From Pseudocitrobacter corydidari (GTDB lineage Bacteria > Pseudomonadota > Gammaproteobacteria > Enterobacterales > Enterobacteriaceae), in NCBI RefSeq assembly GCF_021172065.1, contig NZ_CP087880.1, positions 3,944,583 to 4,008,582 of the forward strand: 64,000 nucleotides of DNA, read 5' to 3'. Position 1 is the stretch's first letter. Each line of letters begins with the position of its first letter. The notes below the pieces were generated by a model. The model was given only the letters and a program-made list of their open reading frames with translations. It made no database searches and had not been told where the DNA came from. Below are positions 17,960-26,925 of the stretch, piece by piece. A program made the translations under genes and the position numbers.

Positions 17960-18808
17960 TTACAGCGAAGCATTGTGTTGAGCGCTACCGGAGGTGGTTT
18001 CTTTCTCTTCAACCACACAGGTATCACACGGCAAATGGCGGCCAATCAGTTTGCGATAGCTGAATGCACCCAGCGCCGCGCCCACCACGGGTGCGAACAT
18101 CGGCACCACGAAATAAGGAATATCTTTGCCGCCGGTGAAGGCGACGTCGCCCCAGCCCGCCAGCCAGGCGAAGGTTTTTGGTCCGATATCACGCGCCGGG
18201 TTCATCGCAAAGCCGGTCAGCGGCCCCATGGAGGCACCAATAACCGCGATTAACAGGCCAATCAGCAGCGGTGCCAGCGGCCCGCGTGGAATGCCGTTGC
18301 CATCGTCGCCCAGCGCCATAATCACGCCCATCAGGATAGCGGTTATCACCATTTCTACCGCGAAGGCCTGCACAAAATTGATATGTGGGTTCGGGTAAGT
18401 GGAGAATATTCCAGCAAGATCAAGACTTTCTACGCTACCGCGCACCATATGATGGGTTAATTCATAGTCGTAGAAAAGGTTGTAGTAAAGCCCGTAAACC
18501 AACGCCGCTGCGCAAAACGCACCGGCAAACTGAGAAAGAATGAAAGGGACCACTTTACGGCGTTCGAAACAGGCGAACAGCCACAGCGCAACGGTGACCG
18601 CCGGGTTAAGATGTGCGCCGGAAACCCCTGCGGTCAGGTAGATGGCCATCGCCACGCCCAGACCCCAGATGATGCTGATTTCCCACTGGCCAAAGCTGGC
18701 CCCCGCGACTTTTAATGCCGCAACACATCCAACGCCGAAAAAGATCAACAGCCCGGTACCAAGAAACTCTGCAATGCACTGGCCTTTTAGGGTTGAAGTT
18801 TGGCTCAT
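17960..18808 (-). CDS. glpF: Glycerol facilitator aquaglyceroporin GlpF
   Basis: GlpF is an inner-membrane channel for passive glycerol uptake. The 282-residue MIP-family protein has two half-helix NPA-type motifs, GAHLNPAVTVAL in the first half and FAMNPARDIGPK in the second, and six membrane helices. It heads the glpFK operon behind a GlpR/CRP-type control region. Confidence 0.98.
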   Translation of the reverse strand: MSQTSTLKGQCIAEFLGTGLLIFFGVGCVAALKVAGASFGQWEISIIWGLGVAMAIYLTAGVSGAHLNPAVTVALWLFACFERRKVVPFILSQFAGAFCAAALVYGLYYNLFYDYELTHHMVRGSVESLDLAGIFSTYPNPHINFVQAFAVEMVITAILMGVIMALGDDGNGIPRGPLAPLLIGLLIAVIGASMGPLTGFAMNPARDIGPKTFAWLAGWGDVAFTGGKDIPYFVVPMFAPVVGAALGAFSYRKLIGRHLPCDTCVVEEKETTSGSAQHNASL

Positions 18809-19226
18809 AATCGGTTCCTGAAGACAGTTTGCTAGTTATTGTGTCGTGGTGGTCGAAGACACCCACGCTGCCATGTAGGCATAGTGTTAATTTATCGTTA
18901 ACGAACATAAACGAGAAATATCGAAATCAAAATGTGTGTACTGCGTCATAAAATGAGCGATTTCGCGCCACATTGTGTGTCTTTACGGAACTAAAAAAAG
19001 AGAGCTGAATCATTTCATTCACCTCTGGTGTTAACAAATAAGGGGTAAATGCGCCGAAAGCTCCAGGTCTAGACTGAAAATTGTTGCAAACCGCAATCTA
19101 CGTGCCCTGGCGCTGGACAGGGGGAGCGGGGCTCCATACAATCGAAGGTCAGAAGTGCGCTTATTTTCGTTAAGGCGTCGCCGGGTTCCCGGGACGATAT
19201 CAACGCCTTGCAAGATCAGGAGAGGT
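18809..19226. promoter_or_regulatory. glpF-zapB divergent control region with GlpR and CRP-like sites
   Basis: Reading the minus strand, positions 18889-18926 contain TTCGATATTTCTCG and TTCGTTAACGATAA, close to the tandem GlpR operators recalled for E. coli glpFK, with a CRP-like element (ATGACGCAGTACACACATT) just upstream. The half nearer zapB (19050-19226) holds a GC-rich hairpin around CCCTGG...CCAGGG but no supportable gene. Confidence 0.65.
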
Positions 19227-19472
19227 ATGACGATGTCATTAGAAGTATTTGAGAAACTGGAAGCAAAAGTTCAGCAGGCGATTGATACCATCACCCTGTT
19301 GCAGATGGAAATCGAAGAACTGAAAGAGAAGAACAACGCGCTGGCGCAGGACGTTCAGTCTGCACAGCACAGCCGTGAAGAGCTGGAACGCGAAAACAAC
19401 CAGCTGAAAGAACAGCAGAGCGGCTGGCAGGATCGCCTGCAGGCACTGCTGGGCCGTATGGAAGAAGTCTAA
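19227..19472 (+). CDS. zapB: Cell-division coiled-coil protein ZapB
   Basis: ZapB is an 81-residue, almost entirely coiled-coil cytoplasmic protein (heptads from LEVFEKLEAKVQQAID to the C-terminus) that joins ZapA at the Z-ring and links it to the terminus protein MatP. The start MTMSLEV at 19227 lies only 4 nt after AGGAG; the second ATG at 19233 (MSLEV) has better spacing and could be used. It is divergent from glpF as in E. coli. The next gene should be rraA but is sbp. Confidence 0.95.
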   Translation: MTMSLEVFEKLEAKVQQAIDTITLLQMEIEELKEKNNALAQDVQSAQHSREELERENNQLKEQQSGWQDRLQALLGRMEEV

Positions 19473-19487
19473 TCTTCCTCTGAGTTT

Positions 19488-19522
19488 GCTGCCTTCATCG
19501 GGCGTTATGCCAGGAAGGCAGC
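19488..19522 (+). terminator. Likely terminator of zapB
   Basis: GCTGCCTTC/GAAGGCAGC 9-bp stem with a 17-nt loop, then GACTTCTCTTT. Confidence 0.55.
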
Positions 19523-19652
19523 GACTTCTCTTTATGTTATTTCCCCGCTGTATATTTCAAAATCACATAATCAATCTTTTTTTATTCTTTAATGTTCGAT
19601 TTGCTTTCTGGCACGCTAGCCTCATCAACGACACAACATAAGAGAGCGGGCG

Positions 19653-20642
19653 ATGAACAAGTGGGGCGTGGGTTTAACTCTTTTGCTGGCTTCCACCAGC
19701 GTACTGGCTAAGGATATTCAATTACTTAACGTTTCTTACGATCCGACGCGCGAACTGTACGATCAGTACAATAAAGCGTTCAGCGCGCACTGGAAAAAAG
19801 AGACGGGTGATAACGTGGTGATTCGTCAGTCGCACGGCGGCTCCGGTAAGCAGGCGACATCGGTTATTAATGGTATCGAAGCCGACGTAGTGACGCTGGC
19901 GTTGGCTTATGATGTTGACGCGATTGCTGAGCGTGGCCGCATCGATAAAAACTGGATTAAACGCCTGCCGGATAACTCCGCGCCGTACACCTCCACCATC
20001 GTCTTCCTGGTGCGTAAAGGCAACCCAAAACAGATTCATGACTGGAACGACCTCGTGAAACCGGGCGTGTCTGTCATCACTCCGAACCCGAAAAGCTCCG
20101 GCGGCGCTCGCTGGAACTACCTTGCAGCATGGGGCTACGCACTGCACCACAATAATGGCGACCAGGCCAAAGCGCAGGAATTCGTCAAATCACTGTTTAA
20201 AAACGTTGAAGTGCTCGATTCCGGCGCACGCGGTGCAACCAATACCTTCGTTGAACGCGGCATTGGCGATGTGCTGATTGCGTGGGAGAACGAAGCGCTG
20301 CTGGCTACTCACGAACTGGATAAAGACAAATTCGAAATCGTTACCCCGAGCGAGTCGATTCTGGCTGAGCCGACCGTTTCTGTGGTCGACAAAGTGGTTG
20401 ATAAAAAAGGCACTAAAGAAGTCGCAGAAGCCTATCTGAAGTACCTGTACTCGCCAGAAGGCCAGGAGATTGCGGCGAAAAACTTCTATCGCCCGCGTGA
20501 CCCGGAAGTGGCGAAGAAATATGAAAGCGCGTTCCCGAAACTGAAACTGTTCACTATCGACGAAGAGTTTGGCGGTTGGGCGAAAGCGCAACAGACGCAC
20601 TTCTCTAACGGCGGTACCTTCGATCAGATTAGCAAGCGTTAA
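19653..20642 (+). CDS. sbp: Periplasmic sulfate-binding protein Sbp
   Basis: Sbp binds sulfate for the CysUWA ABC transporter, overlapping in role with CysP. The 329-residue precursor has a signal peptide cleaved after SVLAK (about residue 19), the conserved RQSHGGSGKQA near residues 57-67 and ITPNPKSSGGARWNYL near 131-146, both lining the anion site. It would normally follow pfkA; here it follows zapB. CysB-type control is expected, but no operator was recognised. Confidence 0.97.
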   Translation: MNKWGVGLTLLLASTSVLAKDIQLLNVSYDPTRELYDQYNKAFSAHWKKETGDNVVIRQSHGGSGKQATSVINGIEADVVTLALAYDVDAIAERGRIDKNWIKRLPDNSAPYTSTIVFLVRKGNPKQIHDWNDLVKPGVSVITPNPKSSGGARWNYLAAWGYALHHNNGDQAKAQEFVKSLFKNVEVLDSGARGATNTFVERGIGDVLIAWENEALLATHELDKDKFEIVTPSESILAEPTVSVVDKVVDKKGTKEVAEAYLKYLYSPEGQEIAAKNFYRPRDPEVAKKYESAFPKLKLFTIDEEFGGWAKAQQTHFSNGGTFDQISKR

Positions 20643-20661
20643 TCACGGTTAGCGCGAGATG

Positions 20662-20687
20662 GCCCGGTAATCATACCGGGCTTTTTT
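20662..20687 (+). terminator. Rho-independent terminator of sbp
   Basis: GCCCGGTA/TACCGGGC stem, loop ATCA, then six T. Confidence 0.92.
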
Positions 20688-20742
20688 ATTTGTCACGATT
20701 ATGCGGTACCCTTGCCAGTCATCGAATTACAGGGAACGCACA

Positions 20743-21492
20743 ATGAAAAAAGCTGGCTATCTTATTCTGGCGATAATCGTCATTGCTCTCGCGGCGGGCG
20801 CAGGCTACTGGAAGTGGGCCGGAAACCCGAACGCGCTGCGCACCATCGTCTTCGAACAGTGCCTTCCTGGTCAGCTCCAACACCAGAATCCCGCGCCGTG
20901 TGCGGATGTGAAACCGGATGCCGGATACGTGGTATTCAAGGACCGCAACGGCCCGCTGCAATATCTTCTGATGCCCACTTACCGTATCAACGGTACTGAA
21001 AGCCCGATGCTGCTGGAGCCTTATACGCCGAATTTCTTCTGGCTGGCCTGGCAGGCGCGCAGTTTTATGAGCCAGAAATATGGCAAAGAGATCCCGGATA
21101 GCGCCGTGTCGCTGGCGATCAATTCACGCACCGGGCGTACGCAAAATCACTTCCACATTCACATCTCTTGTCTTCGCACGGACGTGCGTCATCAACTGGA
21201 TACGAATATGGCGAAAATCAGCACCCGCTGGTTGCCGCTGCCGGGTGGCCTGCGAGGGAATGAGTATCTGGCGCGCCGTGTCACCGAAAGCGAAATGGTG
21301 AAAAGCAGCCCGTTTATGATGCTGGCGGAAGAGGTGCCCGACGCGCGCGACCACATGGGAAGCTACGCGCTGGCGATGGTTCGCTTAAGCGATGAAAGCT
21401 TTGTCCTGCTGGCGACGCAGCGTAATTTACTGGCGCTGAATCGCGCGTCAGCCGAGGAAATTCAGGATCATCAATGTGATATTCTGAAGTAA
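20743..21492 (+). CDS. cdh: CDP-diacylglycerol pyrophosphatase
   Basis: Cdh hydrolyses CDP-diacylglycerol to phosphatidate and CMP at the membrane. The 249-residue protein has an N-terminal membrane anchor (MKKAGYLILAIIVIALAAG) and the HIT-like catalytic histidines in NHFHIHISC. The start at 20743 follows AGGGAACGCACA and agrees with the E. coli length; an earlier in-frame start at 20701 is unlikely. Confidence 0.95.
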   Translation: MKKAGYLILAIIVIALAAGAGYWKWAGNPNALRTIVFEQCLPGQLQHQNPAPCADVKPDAGYVVFKDRNGPLQYLLMPTYRINGTESPMLLEPYTPNFFWLAWQARSFMSQKYGKEIPDSAVSLAINSRTGRTQNHFHIHISCLRTDVRHQLDTNMAKISTRWLPLPGGLRGNEYLARRVTESEMVKSSPFMMLAEEVPDARDHMGSYALAMVRLSDESFVLLATQRNLLALNRASAEEIQDHQCDILK

Positions 21493-21565
21493 CCCTACCC
21501 GTTCTGGCGTTTACCTGACGTGCCTGCCGTCGTATTCTTGCTGAAAAAAACGACAGGAGTCAGGT

Positions 21566-22870
21566 ATGTCGCTCTGGTTTTCACATCCTCTGTTCCTTCC
21601 ATCGCTGGTTGTTGGCATCACCATCATCCTCTGGGCGACTTCGCTGTTGCCTGAATTTATCACCGCGCTTTTATTCTTTACCGTCGCGATGGCGGCGAAA
21701 ATCGCCCCGCCGGAGGTCATTTTCGGCGGCTTTGCCTCATCGGCCTTCTGGCTGGTGTTCAGCGGTTTTGTGCTCGGCGTGGCGATCCGCAAAACGGGGC
21801 TTGCCGACCGGGCGGCGAGGGCGCTGTCGGCAAGGCTGACTGATTCGTGGCTGCGCATGGTGGCGAGCGTGGTGTTGCTGAGTTATGCGTTGGCGTTTGT
21901 GATGCCCTCCAATATGGGGCGAATCGCGCTGCTGATGCCGATTGTCGCGGCGATGGCGTCTCGCGCTGGCATTAAAGAGGGCACCCGCCCGTGGTACGGG
22001 CTGGCGTTGGCGGTTGGTTTCGGTACGTTCCAGCTTTCCGCTACCATTCTGCCCGCCAACGTACCCAACCTGGTGATGAGCGGCGCGGCGGAAGGCGCAT
22101 GGGGCATCCACCTGAACTATCTGCCCTATCTGTTGCTGCACACGCCGGTGCTCGGCTGGTTGAAAGGCGCGCTGCTTATCGGGCTGATTTGCTGGCTCTT
22201 CCCCGGCAAACCACAGCCACCAAAAGCCGTAGAGGCGGCGCCGCCCATGAGCGGGGCAGAGAAGCGCCTGGCCTGGCTGCTGGCGATCGTGCTAACCCTG
22301 TGGGTGACGGAGAGCTGGCACGGCATCGGCCCGGCGTGGACGGGCCTGGCGGCGGCGTGCGTGACGCTGCTACCGCGCGTCGGGTTTATCAGCGGCGAGG
22401 AGTTCTCGGCGGGCGTGAACATTCGCACCTGTATTTACGTCGCCGGGATTCTGGGGCTGGCGATTACCGTCACCCAGACGGGCATTGGTGATGCGGTAGG
22501 CGAGGCGCTGCTGCGCGTGATGCCGCTCGACCCGGAACGCCCGTTCACCAGTTTTGTCGCCCTGACGGGGATCACGACCGCGCTCAACTTCATTATGACC
22601 GCCAACGGCGTGCCGGCGCTCTACACCACCTTTGCGCAAAGTTTTGCTGAGGCGACAAATTTCCCGCTGTTGAGCGTGATTATGATTCAGGTGCTGGGGT
22701 ATTCCACGCCGCTTCTGCCGTATCAAGCGTCGCCGATTGTGGTGGCGATGGCGTTAGGGAAAGTGCCTGCAAGGGCGGGGATGATGCTGTGTCTGGCGCT
22801 GGCGGCGGCGAGTTATCTGCTTCTATTGCCGCTGGATTATCTTTGGTATCAGGTGTTAGGGAAGTTGTAA
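21566..22870 (+). CDS. SLC13/DASS-family anion transporter
   Basis: The 434-residue hydrophobic protein has about 11-12 membrane segments and the overall pattern of the divalent anion:Na+ symporter family: a repeated core with PSNMGRIALLMPIVAAMASRAG near residues 113-134 and LNFIMTANGVPALYTTFA in the second half. The substrate (sulfate, dicarboxylate or other) is not predictable. It lies between cdh and tpiA, where E. coli K-12 has nothing, and is followed by a paired REP. Confidence 0.8.
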   Translation: MSLWFSHPLFLPSLVVGITIILWATSLLPEFITALLFFTVAMAAKIAPPEVIFGGFASSAFWLVFSGFVLGVAIRKTGLADRAARALSARLTDSWLRMVASVVLLSYALAFVMPSNMGRIALLMPIVAAMASRAGIKEGTRPWYGLALAVGFGTFQLSATILPANVPNLVMSGAAEGAWGIHLNYLPYLLLHTPVLGWLKGALLIGLICWLFPGKPQPPKAVEAAPPMSGAEKRLAWLLAIVLTLWVTESWHGIGPAWTGLAAACVTLLPRVGFISGEEFSAGVNIRTCIYVAGILGLAITVTQTGIGDAVGEALLRVMPLDPERPFTSFVALTGITTALNFIMTANGVPALYTTFAQSFAEATNFPLLSVIMIQVLGYSTPLLPYQASPIVVAMALGKVPARAGMMLCLALAAASYLLLLPLDYLWYQVLGKL

Positions 22871-22875
22871 GTATT

Positions 22876-22950
22876 TGCCGGATGCGCTGCGCTTATCCGG
22901 CCTACATCGTCAGGACTGTAGGCCGGATAAGGCGAAGCCGCCATCCGGCG
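22876..22950. repeat. Paired REP (BIME) between the SLC13 gene and tpiA
   Basis: Two inverted REP units: TGCCGGATGCGCTGCGCTTA...CCTACA, and TGTAGGCCGGATAAGGCG...CATCCGGCG. This is the classic enterobacterial BIME, here between convergent genes. Confidence 0.92.
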
Positions 22951-22961
22951 CGTAAACAGGA

Positions 22962-23729
22962 TTAAGCCTGTTTAGCCGCTTCTGCTGCTTTAACGATCAC
23001 CGCGAAAGCGTCTGCTTTCAGGGATGCGCCGCCAACCAGCGCGCCGTCGATGTCCGGCTGGGTGAACAGCTCGGCTGCGTTGCTCGCGTTAACGGAACCG
23101 CCGTACTGGATGATAACCTGTTCAGCGATTTTCGCGTCAGCTTTAGCAATGTGGTCACGGATAAATTTGTGAACCGCCTGAGCCTGAGCTGGGGTCGCAG
23201 ATTTGCCAGTACCGATTGCCCATACTGGTTCGTAAGCGATAACCACGCCTTCGAATGCCGCTGCGCCCTGAGTTTTCAGGACTGCGTCGATCTGACGTGC
23301 GCACACTTCTTCAGTTTTGCCCGCTTCGTTTTCTGCTTCGGTTTCACCGATACACAGAACCGGAGTCAGACCCTGTTCTTTCAGCACGGCGAATTTTTTC
23401 GCGATCAGTTCGTCAGACTCTTTGTGGTAAGTACGACGCTCAGAGTGACCGATAATGATGTACTGTGCGCCAAGGTCTTTCAGCATGGCAGCAGACGTTT
23501 CACCGGTGAACGCGCCAGACAGGTTCAGGTCAACGTTCTGCGCGCCCAGCATGATGTGGCTGCCTTCAGCTTCACGCTTCGCCATATCGATGTACAGTTC
23601 CGGCGGCGCGATCGCTACGCCACAACCCGCAACACCTGCCAGTTCTTTACGCAGGTTAGAAAGCAGTTCGTGAACCATGTGGCGGCTGCCGTTCAGTTTC
23701 CAGTTACCCATCACTAATGGATGTCGCAT
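22962..23729 (-). CDS. tpiA: Triosephosphate isomerase
   Basis: TpiA interconverts dihydroxyacetone phosphate and glyceraldehyde 3-phosphate. The 255-residue TIM barrel has all catalytic residues at the expected positions: Lys11 (GNWKLNG), His95 (IIIGHSERR) and Glu167 (AYEPVWAIGTG), plus the phosphate-gripping YGGSVN. It has its own transcription unit, upstream of which lies yiiQ on the same strand. Confidence 0.99.
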   Translation of the reverse strand: MRHPLVMGNWKLNGSRHMVHELLSNLRKELAGVAGCGVAIAPPELYIDMAKREAEGSHIMLGAQNVDLNLSGAFTGETSAAMLKDLGAQYIIIGHSERRTYHKESDELIAKKFAVLKEQGLTPVLCIGETEAENEAGKTEEVCARQIDAVLKTQGAAAFEGVVIAYEPVWAIGTGKSATPAQAQAVHKFIRDHIAKADAKIAEQVIIQYGGSVNASNAAELFTQPDIDGALVGGASLKADAFAVIVKAAEAAKQA

Positions 23730-23841
23730 TTTAATTCTCCACGCTTGTTAGCGAATTAAGGAATATGGCCGCCCGAGTGGGCGGCATGGTCTGTGAATCA
23801 GTATAGAGAGTGTTCATCCTGAAGGCTTTGCTTTTTATCAT

Positions 23842-24435
23842 TTATTCGCCTCCTTCAAGATTTTCAGATAGCGCCAGCTTAATCGGTTCAACAGCGAAGG
23901 TCAGCCCTTTTTCGCCATTATCTGCGACAACATAACGAATCGCGCCTTCGCTGGTGGTGAAGTAATGCTTCCCTTTGCCTTGTGCCAGTAACTTTTGCAG
24001 TTTCTGCTGGCTCTGCGCTTTGGTGAGCGTCGGGGTAAACAGACGCAACACCGCCGTCATGTATTCCAGCGCTTTGGCTTTCGCCGACTTTTGTTCCGGG
24101 CCGGGAATAGGCAGCCAGGTTATCTGCATCGACTTGATTTTCAGCGTTCCGCGTTCGAGCGCGGTGGACGCATACAGATTTTCGTTAATTTTACTCGCCG
24201 CGCGCGTCAGGTTGAGCTTATCGCGGCTGGAAGAAATCGAACGAAACTCACTGAGGGGCAGCGACGGGTTATCAATATTAAACCGCTCGCGGAACTGACT
24301 GATGGAGAGATCGAACGTGGGCGCGCCGGAAAGCAAATAGGGCGCGGTGGTATCCGGAGACTCAACGGCAAACGCGAAGCGGCCAGCGCTCAGGGCGATA
24401 ACGCCTGCAAGACACACAGAGATCCACTTCTTCAT
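23842..24435 (-). CDS. yiiQ: DUF1454 protein YiiQ (predicted exported)
   Basis: The 197-residue protein has an N-terminal signal peptide (MKKWISVCLAGVIALSAG...FAVE). Its body is close to E. coli YiiQ as I recall it (PTFDLSISQFRE, LTRAASKINENLYASTALERG, ADNGEKGLTFAVEPIKLALSE). Function is unknown. The start at 24435 has GAGGACG 8 nt upstream, better than the ATG at 24450. Confidence 0.9.
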   Translation of the reverse strand: MKKWISVCLAGVIALSAGRFAFAVESPDTTAPYLLSGAPTFDLSISQFRERFNIDNPSLPLSEFRSISSSRDKLNLTRAASKINENLYASTALERGTLKIKSMQITWLPIPGPEQKSAKAKALEYMTAVLRLFTPTLTKAQSQQKLQKLLAQGKGKHYFTTSEGAIRYVVADNGEKGLTFAVEPIKLALSENLEGGE

Positions 24436-24548
24436 GTTGGTCGTCCTCATATTCTCCAGCAGACGATTAAAACGGGAACGGCCTCGCTTGTCAAAAAGAG
24501 AGGGTTTCAGGGTACACTACGCCGCATGATGAGAATAAGGAATCAGAC

Positions 24549-24968
24549 ATGACCCTACAGCAATGGTTGTTTTCAATTAAGGGCCGCATTGGTCGCCGTG
24601 ATTTCTGGATCTGGATGGGGATCTGGCTGCTGGCGATGGTGATTCTGTTTACGCTGGCTGGCGGCGAGATGCTCAGCATTCAGACCGCGGCGTTTATCCT
24701 GGTTTGCCTGCTGTGGCCAACGGCGGCGGTCACGGTGAAGCGTCTGCACGATCGCGGTAAATCCGGCATCTGGGCCCTGCTGATGGTGCTGGCGTGGATG
24801 CTGTTGGCCGGTAACTGGGCGATGCTGCCGGGCGTCTGGCAGTGGGGCGTGGGGCGATTCATTCCGACGCTGATTATCGTGATGATGCTGATTGACCTGG
24901 GCGCGTTTGTCGGCACCCAGGGGGAAAACAAGTACGGTAAAGATACGCAGGACGTAAAATACCGCTGA
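24549..24968 (+). CDS. yiiR: DUF805 inner-membrane protein YiiR
   Basis: This 139-residue DUF805 protein has an N-terminal FSIKGRIGRRDFW motif, about four membrane segments and the conserved VKRLHDRGKSG in the middle. Role unknown. It is divergent from yiiQ and ends immediately before the fpr stop on the opposite strand. Confidence 0.9.
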   Translation: MTLQQWLFSIKGRIGRRDFWIWMGIWLLAMVILFTLAGGEMLSIQTAAFILVCLLWPTAAVTVKRLHDRGKSGIWALLMVLAWMLLAGNWAMLPGVWQWGVGRFIPTLIIVMMLIDLGAFVGTQGENKYGKDTQDVKYR

Positions 24969-25715
24969 TTACCAGTAATGTTCCGCCGTCATGTGGCCTG
25001 GGCGGCGGCGCAGATGTTTGGTCATCTGGCGGGTATCTTTCAGCAACTGCTGGGTATCGCGCACCATCTGCGGGTTTCCGCATAACATCACGTGGCTGGT
25101 TTCGGCGTTCATCGGCAGGCCAACCGCCTCTTCCAGCGCACCGCTTTCAATCAATGCGGGCACGCGTCCGGTCAGGGAATCCGCCACCGTTTCGCGACTG
25201 ACCACGGTTTTTATGCGCAACTTTCCTTCGTAGCGTTTCTCAAGCTCCTGCATCAACGGCAGATAACTTAAGTCGGCGGCAAAGCGCGCGGCGTGAACCA
25301 GCACGATATTTTTAAAGCGCTCTAAATCTTTCCCTTCCTGCAAAATCGACAGATACGGGCCAATCGCCGTGCCGGTTGCCAGCATCCACAGGGTTTCGCA
25401 GTCTGGCACTTCATCCAGCACAAAGAAGCCTGCCGCTTCACTGACAATCTGTACATCATCACCCGGCTTCAGCGCGGCGAGGCGCGGGCTCAATTTTCCC
25501 TCTGGTACGGTGACCAGATAGAACTCAAGATCGGGATTGCTGGGGGCGTTAACGTAGGAGTAGGCGCGCTGCACGCGCTCGCCGTCGACATCCAGACCCA
25601 ATTTGGCAAACTGCCCGGCGGTGAAGGGATTAACGGGGGCGTGAACGGTGAGGCTAAACAGTGCATCGGTCCAGAAATGCACCTTTGTGACTTTACCTGT
25701 TACCCAATCGGCCAT
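24969..25715 (-). CDS. fpr: Ferredoxin/flavodoxin-NADP+ reductase
   Basis: Fpr passes electrons from NADPH to flavodoxin or ferredoxin. The 248-residue FAD protein shows the flavin-binding RAYSYVN (near residues 50-56), the NADP-binding ATGTAIGPYLS, the CGNPQMV motif and the C-terminal aromatic Trp248. In E. coli it is SoxRS-regulated; no soxbox was identified. It lies downstream of glpX on the same strand, the E. coli arrangement. Confidence 0.97.
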   Translation of the reverse strand: MADWVTGKVTKVHFWTDALFSLTVHAPVNPFTAGQFAKLGLDVDGERVQRAYSYVNAPSNPDLEFYLVTVPEGKLSPRLAALKPGDDVQIVSEAAGFFVLDEVPDCETLWMLATGTAIGPYLSILQEGKDLERFKNIVLVHAARFAADLSYLPLMQELEKRYEGKLRIKTVVSRETVADSLTGRVPALIESGALEEAVGLPMNAETSHVMLCGNPQMVRDTQQLLKDTRQMTKHLRRRPGHMTAEHYW

Positions 25716-25809
25716 GATCGTCTCCTCTGCGCGTTATTATCCTATCTTCGCTGTGTCGGGAGAAGATTTCCAGCCCCGCGGGGCCGGAAAGCTCAATTGA
25801 ACAAATGAT

Positions 25810-26820
25810 TTACAGGATGTGATTCTGGATCTCAGGGTCTTTGCGATCGAGATAATGAATCGACTGAATGCGGCGAATAGTGCGTGATTTTCCGCGGATC
25901 AGCAGCGTCTCGGTGGTGGCGATATTGCCTTTGCGGCTGATACCGTCCAACAGGTCGCCTTTGGTGATACCGGTGGCAGAGAAAATAACGTTGTCGCTGC
26001 GTGCCATATCGTCCAGCGTCAGCACTTTCCCGGCTTCGATACCCATTTCGTGGCAACGACGCAGTTCGTCTTCGCCAATACGGCGGTTCTCATCGCTGTC
26101 GCCTTTCACGTGATGACGCGCCAGCAGGCGGCCATGCATATCGCCATCCAGCGCGCGGATCACCGCCGCAGAGACCACGCCTTCCGGCGCGCCGCCGATA
26201 CCGTAAAGCACATCAACTTCGCTGTCCGGCATGCAGGTCAGAATGGACGCCGCGACATCACCATCAGGAATGGCAAACACGCGCACGCCCAGTTTCTGCA
26301 ACTCGGCAATCACCGTATCGTGGCGCGGTTTTGCCAGAATGGTAACCGTCAGCTCTTCAAATGGTTTATTCAGCGCGCTTGCGATATTGCGCAGGTTTTC
26401 TTCCAGCGGCTTGTTGAGGTCGATAACGCCTTTCGCGCCCGGCCCGACAATCAGCTTCTCCATGTACATATCCGGCGCGTTCAGGAAGCAGCCTTTATCG
26501 CCCACTGCCAGCACCGCCAGCGCATTTGCCTGGCCCATCGCGGTCATGCGGGTGCCTTCAATCGGATCGACAGCAATATCTACCGCATCGCCTTTGCCGG
26601 TGCCGACGTTTTCGCCAATGTAGAGCATTGGCGCTTCATCGATTTCGCCCTCGCCAATGACGATAGTGCCATCAATGTTGACCTTGTTGAGCATGATGCG
26701 CATCGCGTTTACCGCCGCGCCGTCAGCGACATTTTTATCGCCCCGGCCCAGCCATTTGTAACCTGCCAGCGCCGCCGCTTCCGTGACGCGCGAAAATTCG
26801 ATAGCCAGTTCTCGTCTCAT
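25810..26820 (-). CDS. glpX: Class II fructose-1,6-bisphosphatase GlpX
   Basis: GlpX is a Mn2+-dependent gluconeogenic phosphatase of 336 residues. It shows the metal-binding GEGEIDEAPMLY and DPIEGTRMTAMG motifs and the GIGGAPEGVVSAAVIRALDG region. In E. coli it is the third gene of glpFKX; here glpF and glpK lie about 8 kb away on the far side of sbp-fpr. GlpX must therefore use a promoter in 26821-26925, in the space shared with the divergent gene at 26926. Confidence 0.97.
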   Translation of the reverse strand: MRRELAIEFSRVTEAAALAGYKWLGRGDKNVADGAAVNAMRIMLNKVNIDGTIVIGEGEIDEAPMLYIGENVGTGKGDAVDIAVDPIEGTRMTAMGQANALAVLAVGDKGCFLNAPDMYMEKLIVGPGAKGVIDLNKPLEENLRNIASALNKPFEELTVTILAKPRHDTVIAELQKLGVRVFAIPDGDVAASILTCMPDSEVDVLYGIGGAPEGVVSAAVIRALDGDMHGRLLARHHVKGDSDENRRIGEDELRRCHEMGIEAGKVLTLDDMARSDNVIFSATGITKGDLLDGISRKGNIATTETLLIRGKSRTIRRIQSIHYLDRKDPEIQNHIL

Positions 26821-26925
26821 AGCAAACTCGTTTCAGAAGAAAAATTGCGCGAAGTTTAGCACAGCGGCACCAGACAGCCCTATTAATGACGGGTGTATCC
26901 TGTGTGGAAAAATCAGGGAGGCTTT

